Part shown: piece after piece, positions 16,042 through 23,632 of the stretch
Layout: each line of letters opens with the position of its first letter
Numbering within the stretch: position 1 is the first letter of the stretch
Origin: DAIOHQ01 sp036744635
Lineage (GTDB): Bacteria; Planctomycetota; Phycisphaerae; Tepidisphaerales; Tepidisphaeraceae
Reading direction: 5' to 3'
Length of the DNA stretch: 30,738 nt
NCBI GenBank assembly: GCA_036744635.1
Contig: DAIOHQ010000022.1
Location: forward strand, 1-30,738
The notes under the pieces: generated by a model
Seen by the model: only the letters and a program-made list of their open reading frames with translations
Database searches by the model: none
Told to the model about the DNA's origin: nothing
Program-made: the position numbers and the translations under genes

Positions 16042-17262
16042 ATGGATCTCCCCTATCTGACCGATTTCCCCGGCGTGGGCGGCGTCATCAAGGCGCGGCC
16101 GGAAGATTTCTTCGTGCAGGAAATCCCGCTGTACGAACCCTCCGGCGAAGGGGAGCACGTCTACTGCGAATTCCAGAAGATCAACCTCACCACCTTTGAT
16201 GCCATCCACCGCATCGCCGATGCCCTGCGCATCTCCTCGCGCGACATCGGCTATGCCGGGATGAAGGATGCCAATGCCATCAGCCGCCAGATCTTCTCCA
16301 TTTTCGGCACGACGCCGGAGGCAGTGATGAACCTGCGTCTTCCGGACATTCAGGTGCAATGGGCCGCCCGCCATGGCAACAAGCTGCGGCTTGGCCATCT
16401 CGCAGGTAACCGCTTCGCGATCAAGATCCGCAACGTCGCCGCCACGGATGTATTGAAGCTGCGGCCGGTGATTGACCTGTTGCAGCAGCGCGGCATGCCC
16501 AACTATTTCGGCGAGCAGCGCTTTGGCCGGCGCGGAAACAATGACCTCTTGGGCGCAGCGTTGGTGCGCGGGGATTATCCCGAGCTTCTCCGCCTGCTGC
16601 TGGGTGATCCGCAAAAAAAGACCGACGATCCACAGCAACTCGCCGCCCGCGCCGCCTTTGAACACGGCCAGCCCGAAGAAGCGATGAAGCTCTACACCCG
16701 CCGCCATGGCATGGAACGGCGCATCCTGGCGCGGCTGATCAAGACCGGAAAACCGGGTGCGGCGGTCCGCGCGGTTGATGAGAAACTCCGCCGCCTGTGG
16801 GTCTCCGCCCTGCAGTCCAAGTTGTTCAACGCCATTGTCGCCCGGCGCATCCAGTCGCTCGATAAGCTCCTCGATGGCGACCTGGCCTGGAAGCATGAGA
16901 ACGGCGCGTGTTTCCGCGTCGAATCCGCCGCCGCCGAGCAGCCGCGCTGCGACGCCTTTGAGATCAGCCCCACTGGTCCGCTGGTAGGATATCGGATGAC
17001 GCTGCCGGCCGGGGTTCCGTTGGAAATCGAGCAGGAAGTCTTTGCCGCCGCCAATCTGCAGCCGCAGGAATTCCGCCAGGAAGGGAAGGAAAAGGTGAAA
17101 GGGGCCCGCCGGCCACTGCGCATTCAGCCGGCCGACGTGCAGCTCGCCTCCGGCGTCGATGAGCACGGCGAGCAGATCACCGTCGCCTTTACGCTCCCCA
17201 GCGGCTCATTCGCCACCATGTTCCTGCGCGAGCTGATGAAGACGGATACGGCGGGCGAGTGA
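16042..17262 (+). CDS. truD: tRNA pseudouridine(13) synthase TruD
   Basis: A 406-residue enzyme that isomerises U13 of tRNA (tRNA-Glu in Escherichia coli) to pseudouridine. The catalytic loop is GYAGMKDANAISRQIFSI, with the nucleophilic Asp at residue 76. Further TruD signatures are RPEDFFVQE near the N-terminus, GNRFAIKIR and NYFGEQRFGRRG (about 153-165). The insertion (TRUD) domain follows, and the C-terminus has GYRMTLPAG and LPSGSFATMFLRE. Length and motifs are normal. The ATG follows a TATACT box by six bases. It is convergent with the LigD-type phosphoesterase gene, separated by a perfect hairpin. Confidence 0.96.
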   Translation: MDLPYLTDFPGVGGVIKARPEDFFVQEIPLYEPSGEGEHVYCEFQKINLTTFDAIHRIADALRISSRDIGYAGMKDANAISRQIFSIFGTTPEAVMNLRLPDIQVQWAARHGNKLRLGHLAGNRFAIKIRNVAATDVLKLRPVIDLLQQRGMPNYFGEQRFGRRGNNDLLGAALVRGDYPELLRLLLGDPQKKTDDPQQLAARAAFEHGQPEEAMKLYTRRHGMERRILARLIKTGKPGAAVRAVDEKLRRLWVSALQSKLFNAIVARRIQSLDKLLDGDLAWKHENGACFRVESAAAEQPRCDAFEISPTGPLVGYRMTLPAGVPLEIEQEVFAAANLQPQEFRQEGKEKVKGARRPLRIQPADVQLASGVDEHGEQITVAFTLPSGSFATMFLRELMKTDTAGE

Positions 17263-17268
17263 ATCCCT

Positions 17269-17325
17269 GTAGCACGGGCGTCCCGCCCGTGTTTTCCGAG
17301 AACACGGGCGGGACGCCCGTGCTAC
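17269..17325. repeat. Perfect palindromic repeat family C between convergent genes
   Basis: The 25-base arm beginning GTAGCACGGGCGTCCCGCCC (17269) is exactly mirrored by the arm ending at 17325, with a 7-base spacer. It begins seven bases after the truD stop and ends 27 bases before the stop of the minus-strand gene. This repeat is widespread in planctomycete and verrucomicrobial genomes, where its chance translation (NTGGTPVL) is often annotated as protein. It may act as a two-way terminator here. Confidence 0.9.
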
Positions 17326-17352
17326 GAAACTTCCGTGCGATTCGACTTCATT

Positions 17353-18144
17353 TCACTTTGCGGTGGCCCGCGCTTGCCGCACCCTCTTCGCTGGCTTGGG
17401 CTTCTTTACCGAACGCTTCTTCATCGCTCCCGACTCGCGCTTGGCCTTCAGCGCCGCCGCCTGCTCGATGATTTCCTGCAGCATCTCCCCGGCCGCGCCG
17501 CCCTTGGCCGGGCGATGCGACTCCCACAAGTGCGGCTTCTCCTCGGCCAGAATCTCCGCGAAATCGCCGAATCCCTTCACGCTCTTATCGAATCTTGTGA
17601 CGTCCACGTTCCCCGCCCATTGATCGCGATGCTTGATCAGCAGCCAGGTCCGGCTCTCGCCGCCGCCGCCGCCGCCCCCGCCGGTGCGGACCAGCACCCA
17701 CGACCCCTTCAGCTTCACGCCCTGCAGCGAAAACTTCAGCTCCCCGCGCGCAAGCGACCCATCGACATCGCCATTTTCCGGCTGCCACGTTCCCCGGTCC
17801 CACAGCATCACGATCCCGGCGCCATATCCTTCGGGAATGACGCCTTCAAATTCCCCGTAGTCGAATGGATGATCCTCCACCTTCATCGCCAGGCGCTTGT
17901 CCTTTGGATTCAACGACGGCCCCTTAGGCACCGCCCACGACAGCAGCACGCCGTGGTGCTCCAGCCGAAAGTCATAGTGCAGATGGCTGGCCAGATGCTT
18001 CTGCACGCAGAAGAACAATTCCCGCTGCTTCTTGGCCTTTTTCGGCGGCGATTTCGCGCCGCTGGGCTCCGGCGTCGTCGCGAAGTTGCGCTTGCGCTGG
18101 TACTCCTTCAGCAATTTTTTCGACGATGAATTCTTCGCGGGCAT
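17353..18144 (-). CDS. Stand-alone LigD-type 3'-phosphoesterase
   Basis: A 263-residue protein matching the N-terminal phosphoesterase module of bacterial LigD, which trims 3'-phosphate and 3'-ribonucleotide ends in non-homologous end joining. Signatures: FFCVQKHLASHLHYDFRLE (about residues 44-62), SWAVPKGPSLNPKDKRLA, VEDHPFDYGEFEGVIP (about 89-104), YGAGIVMLWDRGTW, and FSLQG-x-KLKGSWVLVR. A Gly8 run (about 155-162) encoded by a GGC/GGG-rich tract replaces the usual short loop before TWLLIKHRD. The C-terminal 30 residues are highly basic (KKRSVKKPKPAKRVRQARATAK). The start at 18144 has GAGAGGT upstream. No polymerase, ligase or Ku gene is in the window. Confidence 0.93.
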   Translation of the reverse strand: MPAKNSSSKKLLKEYQRKRNFATTPEPSGAKSPPKKAKKQRELFFCVQKHLASHLHYDFRLEHHGVLLSWAVPKGPSLNPKDKRLAMKVEDHPFDYGEFEGVIPEGYGAGIVMLWDRGTWQPENGDVDGSLARGELKFSLQGVKLKGSWVLVRTGGGGGGGGESRTWLLIKHRDQWAGNVDVTRFDKSVKGFGDFAEILAEEKPHLWESHRPAKGGAAGEMLQEIIEQAAALKAKRESGAMKKRSVKKPKPAKRVRQARATAK

Positions 18145-18221
18145 CGTGTACCTCTCCGCTCGAAAATACCCGCCCGCCTGCCTTTCGCGCAGTGCTAAAA
18201 TTCCCGGCTGTTCGCTCGATA

Positions 18222-18450
18222 GGTGTGTGACCGTTTCGGCGGCCTTGTCCCTCTTAGGGTGGGGCAGACATTCTGGTCTGTCATGGCTGGATGAGCGGCT
18301 GGTGTACTCGCCTGCCCGAATTCAGCCATATCACCAGCAACTGTGGCCGGACTCGGGTGGATGTGTACATCCACCACTCCTCCAGCCACGGCAGACAGGA
18401 ATATCCGCCCCACCGAGTCAACTTGGAAGCCGCCGATCCTGACACGCACC
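18222..18450. repeat. Palindromic mobile-like element family B, copy 1
   Basis: Outer ends GGTGTGTGACCGTTTCGGCG (18222) and CGCCGATCCTGACACGCACC (ending 18450) are imperfect inverted repeats. Inside lies a second pair, GTGGGGCAGACATTC (18259) and GAATATCCGCCCCAC (ending 18413). The core ATGGCTGGATGAGCGG is shared with copy 2 at 23678-23817. It fills most of the 385-bp spacer upstream of the plus-strand nucleotidyltransferase gene and holds no gene. No transposase is present, so it looks like a non-autonomous (MITE-like) element. Confidence 0.75.
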
Positions 18451-18495
18451 CGCGCGCCATTCTCCCAACGACTCACGCTACCACCTTCGCCCAGT

Positions 18496-18526
18496 TTGCG
18501 ATTACCATGAGCGGCGAGGATAGAAT
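18496..18526 (+). promoter_or_regulatory. Possible promoter of the GalU-like gene
   Basis: TTGCGA (18496-18501), a 19-base spacer and TAGAAT (18521-18526) lie directly before the ATG at 18530. GAGGA at 18515-18519 could instead be a distant Shine-Dalgarno site, so the assignment is ambiguous. Confidence 0.3.
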
Positions 18527-18529
18527 CCC

Positions 18530-19426
18530 ATGAAAATCCGCAAGGCCGTGATTACCGCGGCGGGGCGCAATCAGCGCACGCTGCCGCTGCAAACCCTCGT
18601 CGATCGCGACGGCGCTCAAAAGAGTGCCCTTGAGATCATCATCGAGGAGGCCATCTCCACCGGCGTGGAAGAGATCTGCCTGGTGATCGGTCCCGGCGAT
18701 CAGCACCCCTACCGCGATGCCGCCCGCCGCCACGCCAACCGTCTGCACTTCGTCGAGCAGCCGGCCCCCCGCGGCTATGGCCATGCGTTGTATTGCGCCA
18801 AGCCGTTTGTCGCCAGCGAGCCGTTTCTGCACCTGGTGTCCGATCACCTCTACCTGAGCCGCGGCGGCAAGCGCTGCGCCCAGCAGCTCGTCGAGGTGGC
18901 CGAAGCCGAAAGCTGCGCCGTCTCCGGCGTGCAGCCGACCCGCGAAAACGTGCTCACCTACTACGGCACGGTCGGCGGCCGGCGGGTGGCGGGCCAGAAC
19001 CACCTGTACGAAATCGAAACCGTCGTCGAGAAGCCGACGCCGACCGAGGCCGAGCAGTCCCTGATCGTCCCCGGCCTGCGGGCCGGCCACTATCTCTGCT
19101 TCTTCGGCATGCACGTGCTCACCCCGGCGGTGATGGAAGTCCTTGAAGAAATGGTGAAACACCAGCGTCCTGATGAAGCGATACAGCTCTCCCCCGCCCT
19201 GGCGAAGCTGGCCAGCCGGGAAAAATACCTCGCCCTGGAAGTGCAGGGCCTGCGCTACAACATCGGCCTGAAATATGGCCTGCTGGTCGCCCAACTCGCC
19301 TTGGCGCTGGACGGAAATGACCGCGAAGAGGTCTTGGCGGAACTGACCGAACTGCTGGCGGTGCGGCAGAAGCAGACGACCGGTGAACGCAGCACGAGTT
19401 CTCGCACCGCCATTGAACCGGAGTAG
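18530..19426 (+). CDS. GalU-like sugar-1-phosphate nucleotidyltransferase with altered signature
   Basis: A 298-residue protein with the GalU (UTP-glucose-1-phosphate uridylyltransferase) layout: KAVITAAG at the N-terminus, ALEIIIEEAISTGVEEICLV, HFVEQPAPRGYGHALYCAK (about residues 72-90), FLHLVSDHLYL (about 98-108, Asp at the metal position), IETVVEKPTP, and IQLSPALAKL with YNIGLKYGLL at the end. The nucleotide-binding loop normally reads G-x-G-T-R-x-x-P-x-T-K; here it is GRNQRTLPLQT, losing the second Gly, the Thr and the Lys. It may therefore use a different substrate or be a non-catalytic paralogue. It is the first of three plus-strand genes leading to the kinase/nucleotidyltransferase fusion at 20199, which suggests a common sugar-activation role. 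Confidence 0.8.
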   Translation: MKIRKAVITAAGRNQRTLPLQTLVDRDGAQKSALEIIIEEAISTGVEEICLVIGPGDQHPYRDAARRHANRLHFVEQPAPRGYGHALYCAKPFVASEPFLHLVSDHLYLSRGGKRCAQQLVEVAEAESCAVSGVQPTRENVLTYYGTVGGRRVAGQNHLYEIETVVEKPTPTEAEQSLIVPGLRAGHYLCFFGMHVLTPAVMEVLEEMVKHQRPDEAIQLSPALAKLASREKYLALEVQGLRYNIGLKYGLLVAQLALALDGNDREEVLAELTELLAVRQKQTTGERSTSSRTAIEPE

Positions 19427-19481
19427 TTGTCCTTTTTTGCGAAACGGAAGAGCACTATCCGAGTGGGGATGGGAGGCAATC

Positions 19482-20072
19482 GTGTCCAAGTTTAGCGAAA
19501 CACTTTTCTCGATGCTTCGCGGCATTGATGCCGAGGCAACTCGTAGACCGGACGGCGTTCCTACGGGCATCCGGTGGTACAACGGCTTCGTTGACCCGCA
19601 ACTTTCCCTCACTGCTGCATCGCGCGTAGAAGACCTTTGGTCGTCGCGGGTCGCGGAACTGTACCGAGAACGCGGGCTCCGAGCGGACACTCAGGTGTGT
19701 TACCCGCGGAGCCGTCAGAAATGCGATCTGGTAATTACGTCGCCCCGCGGCAAGCGATTCTGGATTGAGGTCAAAGGAGCGTGGACTGAGTACGTTTACC
19801 CCACCTACTCTAAATCCAACCCATCCTTCGGAAAGTATCTGCATTCAACGGCGGATGACATTGACAAGCTCGCCAAATTGGGACCACCAGAGGCCAACGA
19901 CTTGGGACTTCTGCTCCTCGGATACGACCGACCCGGACGAGCGATTGAGGAATGCCACCTCAATGTAATCCGTGCTCGTGCCCCTTGGAAAGAGGAGTGC
20001 GACGGGTGGGATGAACAGCATTGGATTGGGAACCGTGTGCGATGCTGGTTTTGGTGGACTCATTTGGAATGA
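19482..20072 (+). CDS. PD-(D/E)XK-like nuclease-fold protein
   Basis: A 196-residue protein starting GTG at 19482 with GGGAGG five bases upstream; an ATG at 19383 is open but would overlap the end of the GalU-like gene. The core reads CDLVITSPRGKRFWIEVKGAW, giving Asp82...Glu96-x-Lys98, the PD-(D/E)XK active-site pattern, preceded by a helix with ASRVEDLWSSRVAELYRERG. After it comes DDIDKLAKLGPPEANDLGLLLLGYD, a helix-strand pair common in this fold. No methyltransferase or helicase is nearby. Codon use is less GC-rich at third positions than in the neighbours, which hints at horizontal gain. It may be a solitary restriction-like or repair nuclease; target unknown. Spacing: 55 bp after the GalU-like gene. 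Confidence 0.65.
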   Translation: MSKFSETLFSMLRGIDAEATRRPDGVPTGIRWYNGFVDPQLSLTAASRVEDLWSSRVAELYRERGLRADTQVCYPRSRQKCDLVITSPRGKRFWIEVKGAWTEYVYPTYSKSNPSFGKYLHSTADDIDKLAKLGPPEANDLGLLLLGYDRPGRAIEECHLNVIRARAPWKEECDGWDEQHWIGNRVRCWFWWTHLE

Positions 20073-20136
20073 GCCGGAGAGAAGCACATTATTGATCTTG
20101 GGCGCATCCCGACCGAAAGTACGCCATGACGGAGGA

Positions 20137-20178
20137 GCGCAACCAAAATGGGTACGATTGTTCTCAAAATGGTTGCGC
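20137..20178. repeat. Inverted repeat upstream of the fusion gene
   Basis: GCGCAACCA (20137-20145) is mirrored exactly by TGGTTGCGC (20170-20178) with a 24-base loop. It ends 20 bases before the ATG at 20199. It could act as a weak terminator for the gene before, or as a leader hairpin of the fusion gene. Confidence 0.4.
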
Positions 20179-20198
20179 CCCTGAAGGCGTAGCAACCG

Positions 20199-23100
20199 AT
20201 GGGTGCAACAACCGTGTCGGAAAAACTCCGCAACATCATCACCTCCGACGACCCCGCCATCCGCGATCGCGCGCTGGATTCGCTGGCCGCAACCATGTCG
20301 CTGGAAGAACTGTTGGCCGCCTGCGATGACCTCGACGCTTTCCGCCGCGAATCGGACAACCTGTATCAGCGCGTGCGGGCGCTGTTTTTTCTCTACGCCA
20401 TCCACCGCTTTCACATTCCCGCCAGGCCCGCCACGCCGCCTTCAGGGCACATTCCATTCGAAGGCTACAAGCACCTGCTGGAGCGCCGCTTCGAGGAAGC
20501 CATCGACAACTTCCTCGCCGAACAGCGCAAGAGCGGGCCGAGCGACTCGATCTCCAGCGCCCTGGCGGCGGCCTATCACGACCTGGCCTTTCAAACCCTG
20601 GCCAACCAGGTGCGCCGATCGGTGCGCGGCGTGCGCGGCAACCAATGGATGTTCCGCATCGGCCATCCGCTCGATCAGCCGCTGAAGATTCGTCCGGAGC
20701 TGCTGCGCCGATCCGAAGACGACGCCTTTCCTATTCTCAGCGAAAAGACGCCGGTGCGCATGGACCTCACCCACAGCGCCTGGTCCGACATCTTCTTCCT
20801 GGGAATGGATTTTCCCCAGGGTGCGCGGGTGCTGAATGTCTCGATCGATCTCGCCGTGCTTGGCCGCGACGTTCACCCCAAGCCGCCGGTGGAAGCATAT
20901 CTGCGCGTGATCGATGAGCCGGTGCTGCGCCTGGTGAGCGTCGATCTCGCCGCCCGCGCCGATATCACCCACCTGCCGGATGTCTTCGACTTCGCCAAGG
21001 ATTATCTCGGCTTGTTGAAGGCGGCCGTTATCGCCGCCGGCATCGTCCCGCCCGGCATGGAAGGCTCCGGCCAATCCCTCGCCGAACTGTTGGCCCGCGT
21101 CGTCGGCCCGGGCCTCGGGCTGGAGATCATTTCTTCCGTCAACAACATCCCCAAAGGCTCGCGGCTGGCGGTTTCGACCAACCTTCTCGGATCGCTCATC
21201 GCCGCGCTGATGCGGGCCACCTCCCAGGCGAAATCGCTCACCGGGCCGCTCACCGAAGAAGAGCGCCGGCTGGTCGCCGCCCGCGCCATCCTCGGCGAGT
21301 GGATCGGCGGATCGGGCGGCGGCTGGCAGGATTCCGGCGGCGTCTGGCCGGGCATGAAGTTGATCGAAGGTGTCCCCGCCAAGCCGGGCGATCCCGAATT
21401 CGGCATCTCCCGTGGCCGGCTGCTGCCGCGGCATCACATTCTCAATGGTGAAGAAGCATCCGAGTCGGTTCGGAAAAAACTCCAGGATTCCCTGGTGCTG
21501 GTACACGGCGGCATGGCGCAGAACGTCGGACCGATTCTGGAAATGGTGACCGAGAAATACCTGCTGCGCTCCGACGCCGAATGGAATGCCCGCCAGCAGG
21601 CCATCGGCGTGCTCGATGAGATTCTCGCCGCGCTGAAAAACGATGACGTCCGCGCCATCGGCCAGGCCACCACCCGCAACTTTTTCCAGCCGCTGCAGAC
21701 CATCATCCCCTGGGCCTCTACTTTCTACACTGAGACGCTGATCCATAAGGTGAAGGACAAATTCGCGGCAGATTTCTGGGGCTTCTGGATGCTCGGCGGC
21801 ATGTCCGGCGGCGGAATGGGATTCATCTTCGCCCCGGCGCGCAAGGCCGAGGCGCAGCAATTCCTGCAGCAGACGATGGGCGAGACCAAGCGGGGATTGC
21901 AAGATGCCCTGCCCTTCGCGATGGAGCCGGTGGTCTACGATTTCGCCATCAATCCCCACGGCACCTTCGCCCGCCTGCTGCAGGCCGATGACGCCGTGCT
22001 GCCGGCCGCGTATTACACGATGATGGCCCCGCTCTGGCTGCGCACCGACCCGCGCCAGCTTACCCCCGCCCGCCGCGCCGAGCTCGACCGCTTCGGCCTC
22101 GCCTCGCGCACCGATCCGCAATTCTCCGGAATGGTCGAGACGCTCTTCGACCAACTCTTCCCCCGTGCCAAGGCCGAATCAGCCGGGAGGCAGTCGCTTT
22201 CGACCCTCTTGCACGACTACGGCTTCGACCGCGAACAGCACGAGCGCATCCGCAATGACCTCAAAGGCGCCCGCATCGGCCTGGCCCAGAACCGTCTGCC
22301 CCTCAGCACCAGCATCACCGACGTCCTGCCCGACGACGTGATCGACGCGACCTCCCGTAGGGTGGGCGAACTCGCCCACCGTTCTGCGGAGGTGGGCGAT
22401 TACGCCCACCCTACAGGCTCGCTCGATTCTGCTCGGGAGCTTGGCATGTCGGCGTTGAAGGCCGGAACCGTCGCCGTCCTCTCCCTCGCCGCCGGCGCCG
22501 GCTCGCGCTGGACGCAGGGCGCCGGCGTGGTGAAGGCGCTGCACCCCTTCTGCAAGCTGGCCGGCAGGCATCGCACCTTCATCGAGGTTCACCTCGCCAA
22601 GTCCAGGCGCATCGCGAAATTGGCCGGAACGACCATCCCCCACATCATCGCCACCAGCTACCTGACCCACGATCCCATCGCCCGTTATCTGCAGGCGCAG
22701 CAGAACTATCATTACCCCGGCCCCCTGCTGCTCTCTCCGGGAAAAACCGTGGGCCTGCGCATGGTCCCGATGGTGCGCGACCTGCGCTTCGCCTGGGAGG
22801 AAATGCCGCAAAAACTGTTGGATGAGCAGGCCCAGAAGATGCGCCAGTCGCTGCACGCCGCCCTCATCGGCTGGGCCACCGTCGCCGGCGAAGGATCGGA
22901 TTACACCGACAATCTTCCCTCGCAGTGCCTGCATCCCGTCGGCCACTGGTACGAAGTGCCCAACCTGCTGCGCAACGGCGTGCTCGCCCAGCTCCTGGGT
23001 GAACGTCCTCAGCTCCGGCACATCATGCTGCACAACATCGACACCGTCGGCGCCGACGTCGACCCAGCGCTGCTCGGCCTGCACATCGGGCGCGGCTCAG

Positions 23101-23600
23101 CGCTCTCTTTTGAGATGATCACCCGCGGCATCGAAGACCGCGGCGGCGGCCTGGCCCGCGTCAATGGCCAGACCCGCATCCTCGAAGGACTGGCCATGCC
23201 GCGCGAGGAAGATGAATTCCGCCTTTCCTATTACAACAGCATGACGACCTGGATCGACGTCGATCGGCTGCTTGGCGCGTTCGGCCTGACGCGGGCGGAA
23301 CTGGGCGATGGCGAAAAAGTCGCCGCCGCCATCCGCGAATTGGCCGCCAAGATGCCCACCTACATCACCCTCAAAGACGTCAAGAAACGCTGGGGCCACG
23401 GCCAGGAAGACATCTATCCCGTGGCGCAGTTTGAGAAGCTCTGGAGCGACATGACCGCCCTGCCGGATCTTCCCACCACCTTCATCGTCGTCCCCCGCAT
23501 GCGCGGCCAGCAGCTCAAAGACCAGGCCCAACTGGACGGCTGGCTGCGCGACGGCTCGGCCGCCTACGTCGAATCCCTCTGCCAGTGGGCAGACTCGTAA
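20199..23600 (+). CDS. Fusion of GHMP sugar kinase (fucokinase-like) and UDPGP-type nucleotidyltransferase
   Basis: An 1133-residue protein. Residues 1-180 are helical and unassigned. Residues 185-545 follow the fucokinase branch of GHMP kinases: RMDLTHSAWSD...RVLNVSIDL (187-218), GLGLEI...NNIPKGSRLAVST (305-327), GEWIGGSGGGWQDSGGVWPG (366-385) and GGMSGGGMGFIF (533-544). The phosphate loop usually reads GSGLGTSS; here it is GSRLAVST, so kinase activity is open. Residues about 755-1130 resemble UDP-glucose-pyrophosphorylase enzymes: LAAGAGSR (763-770) and VVKAL, IIATSYLTHDP, CLHPVGHWYEVPNLLRNGVL and HNIDTVGADVDPALLG. Known fucokinase/GDP-fucose pyrophosphorylase (FKP) proteins have the reverse domain order. 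A palindromic repeat lies in frame in the linker (residues 720-739). The likely job is sugar to sugar-1-phosphate to NDP-sugar; the sugar is unknown. No strong Shine-Dalgarno site precedes the start. Confidence 0.8.
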   Translation: MGATTVSEKLRNIITSDDPAIRDRALDSLAATMSLEELLAACDDLDAFRRESDNLYQRVRALFFLYAIHRFHIPARPATPPSGHIPFEGYKHLLERRFEEAIDNFLAEQRKSGPSDSISSALAAAYHDLAFQTLANQVRRSVRGVRGNQWMFRIGHPLDQPLKIRPELLRRSEDDAFPILSEKTPVRMDLTHSAWSDIFFLGMDFPQGARVLNVSIDLAVLGRDVHPKPPVEAYLRVIDEPVLRLVSVDLAARADITHLPDVFDFAKDYLGLLKAAVIAAGIVPPGMEGSGQSLAELLARVVGPGLGLEIISSVNNIPKGSRLAVSTNLLGSLIAALMRATSQAKSLTGPLTEEERRLVAARAILGEWIGGSGGGWQDSGGVWPGMKLIEGVPAKPGDPEFGISRGRLLPRHHILNGEEASESVRKKLQDSLVLVHGGMAQNVGPILEMVTEKYLLRSDAEWNARQQAIGVLDEILAALKNDDVRAIGQATTRNFFQPLQTIIPWASTFYTETLIHKVKDKFAADFWGFWMLGGMSGGGMGFIFAPARKAEAQQFLQQTMGETKRGLQDALPFAMEPVVYDFAINPHGTFARLLQADDAVLPAAYYTMMAPLWLRTDPRQLTPARRAELDRFGLASRTDPQFSGMVETLFDQLFPRAKAESAGRQSLSTLLHDYGFDREQHERIRNDLKGARIGLAQNRLPLSTSITDVLPDDVIDATSRRVGELAHRSAEVGDYAHPTGSLDSARELGMSALKAGTVAVLSLAAGAGSRWTQGAGVVKALHPFCKLAGRHRTFIEVHLAKSRRIAKLAGTTIPHIIATSYLTHDPIARYLQAQQNYHYPGPLLLSPGKTVGLRMVPMVRDLRFAWEEMPQKLLDEQAQKMRQSLHAALIGWATVAGEGSDYTDNLPSQCLHPVGHWYEVPNLLRNGVLAQLLGERPQLRHIMLHNIDTVGADVDPALLGLHIGRGSALSFEMITRGIEDRGGGLARVNGQTRILEGLAMPREEDEFRLSYYNSMTTWIDVDRLLGAFGLTRAELGDGEKVAAAIRELAAKMPTYITLKDVKKRWGHGQEDIYPVAQFEKLWSDMTALPDLPTTFIVVPRMRGQQLKDQAQLDGWLRDGSAAYVESLCQWADS
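22357..22414. repeat. Palindromic repeat family D inside a coding region
   Basis: GTAGGGTGGGCGAACTCGCC (22357) and its mirror arm ending GCCCACCCTAC (22414) form a 24-base stem with a 10-base loop and a few mismatches. It is read in frame as residues 720-739 of the kinase/nucleotidyltransferase fusion (RVGELAHRSAEVGDYAHPTG) without a stop codon. GTAGGGTGGGC repeats are normally intergenic. Confidence 0.85.
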
Positions 23601-23632
23601 GTCACCCAGTGGCTGCCCACGCCAGCGCCATC

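Noticed and set aside
18195..18476. 93-residue minus-strand frame upstream of the GalU-like gene
   Set aside because: It lies almost wholly in the family B repeat element, and its translation is the typical chance product of that repeat.
20442..22154. 570-residue open frame on the minus strand
   Set aside because: Antisense to the kinase/nucleotidyltransferase fusion, whose GHMP motifs lie on the plus strand.
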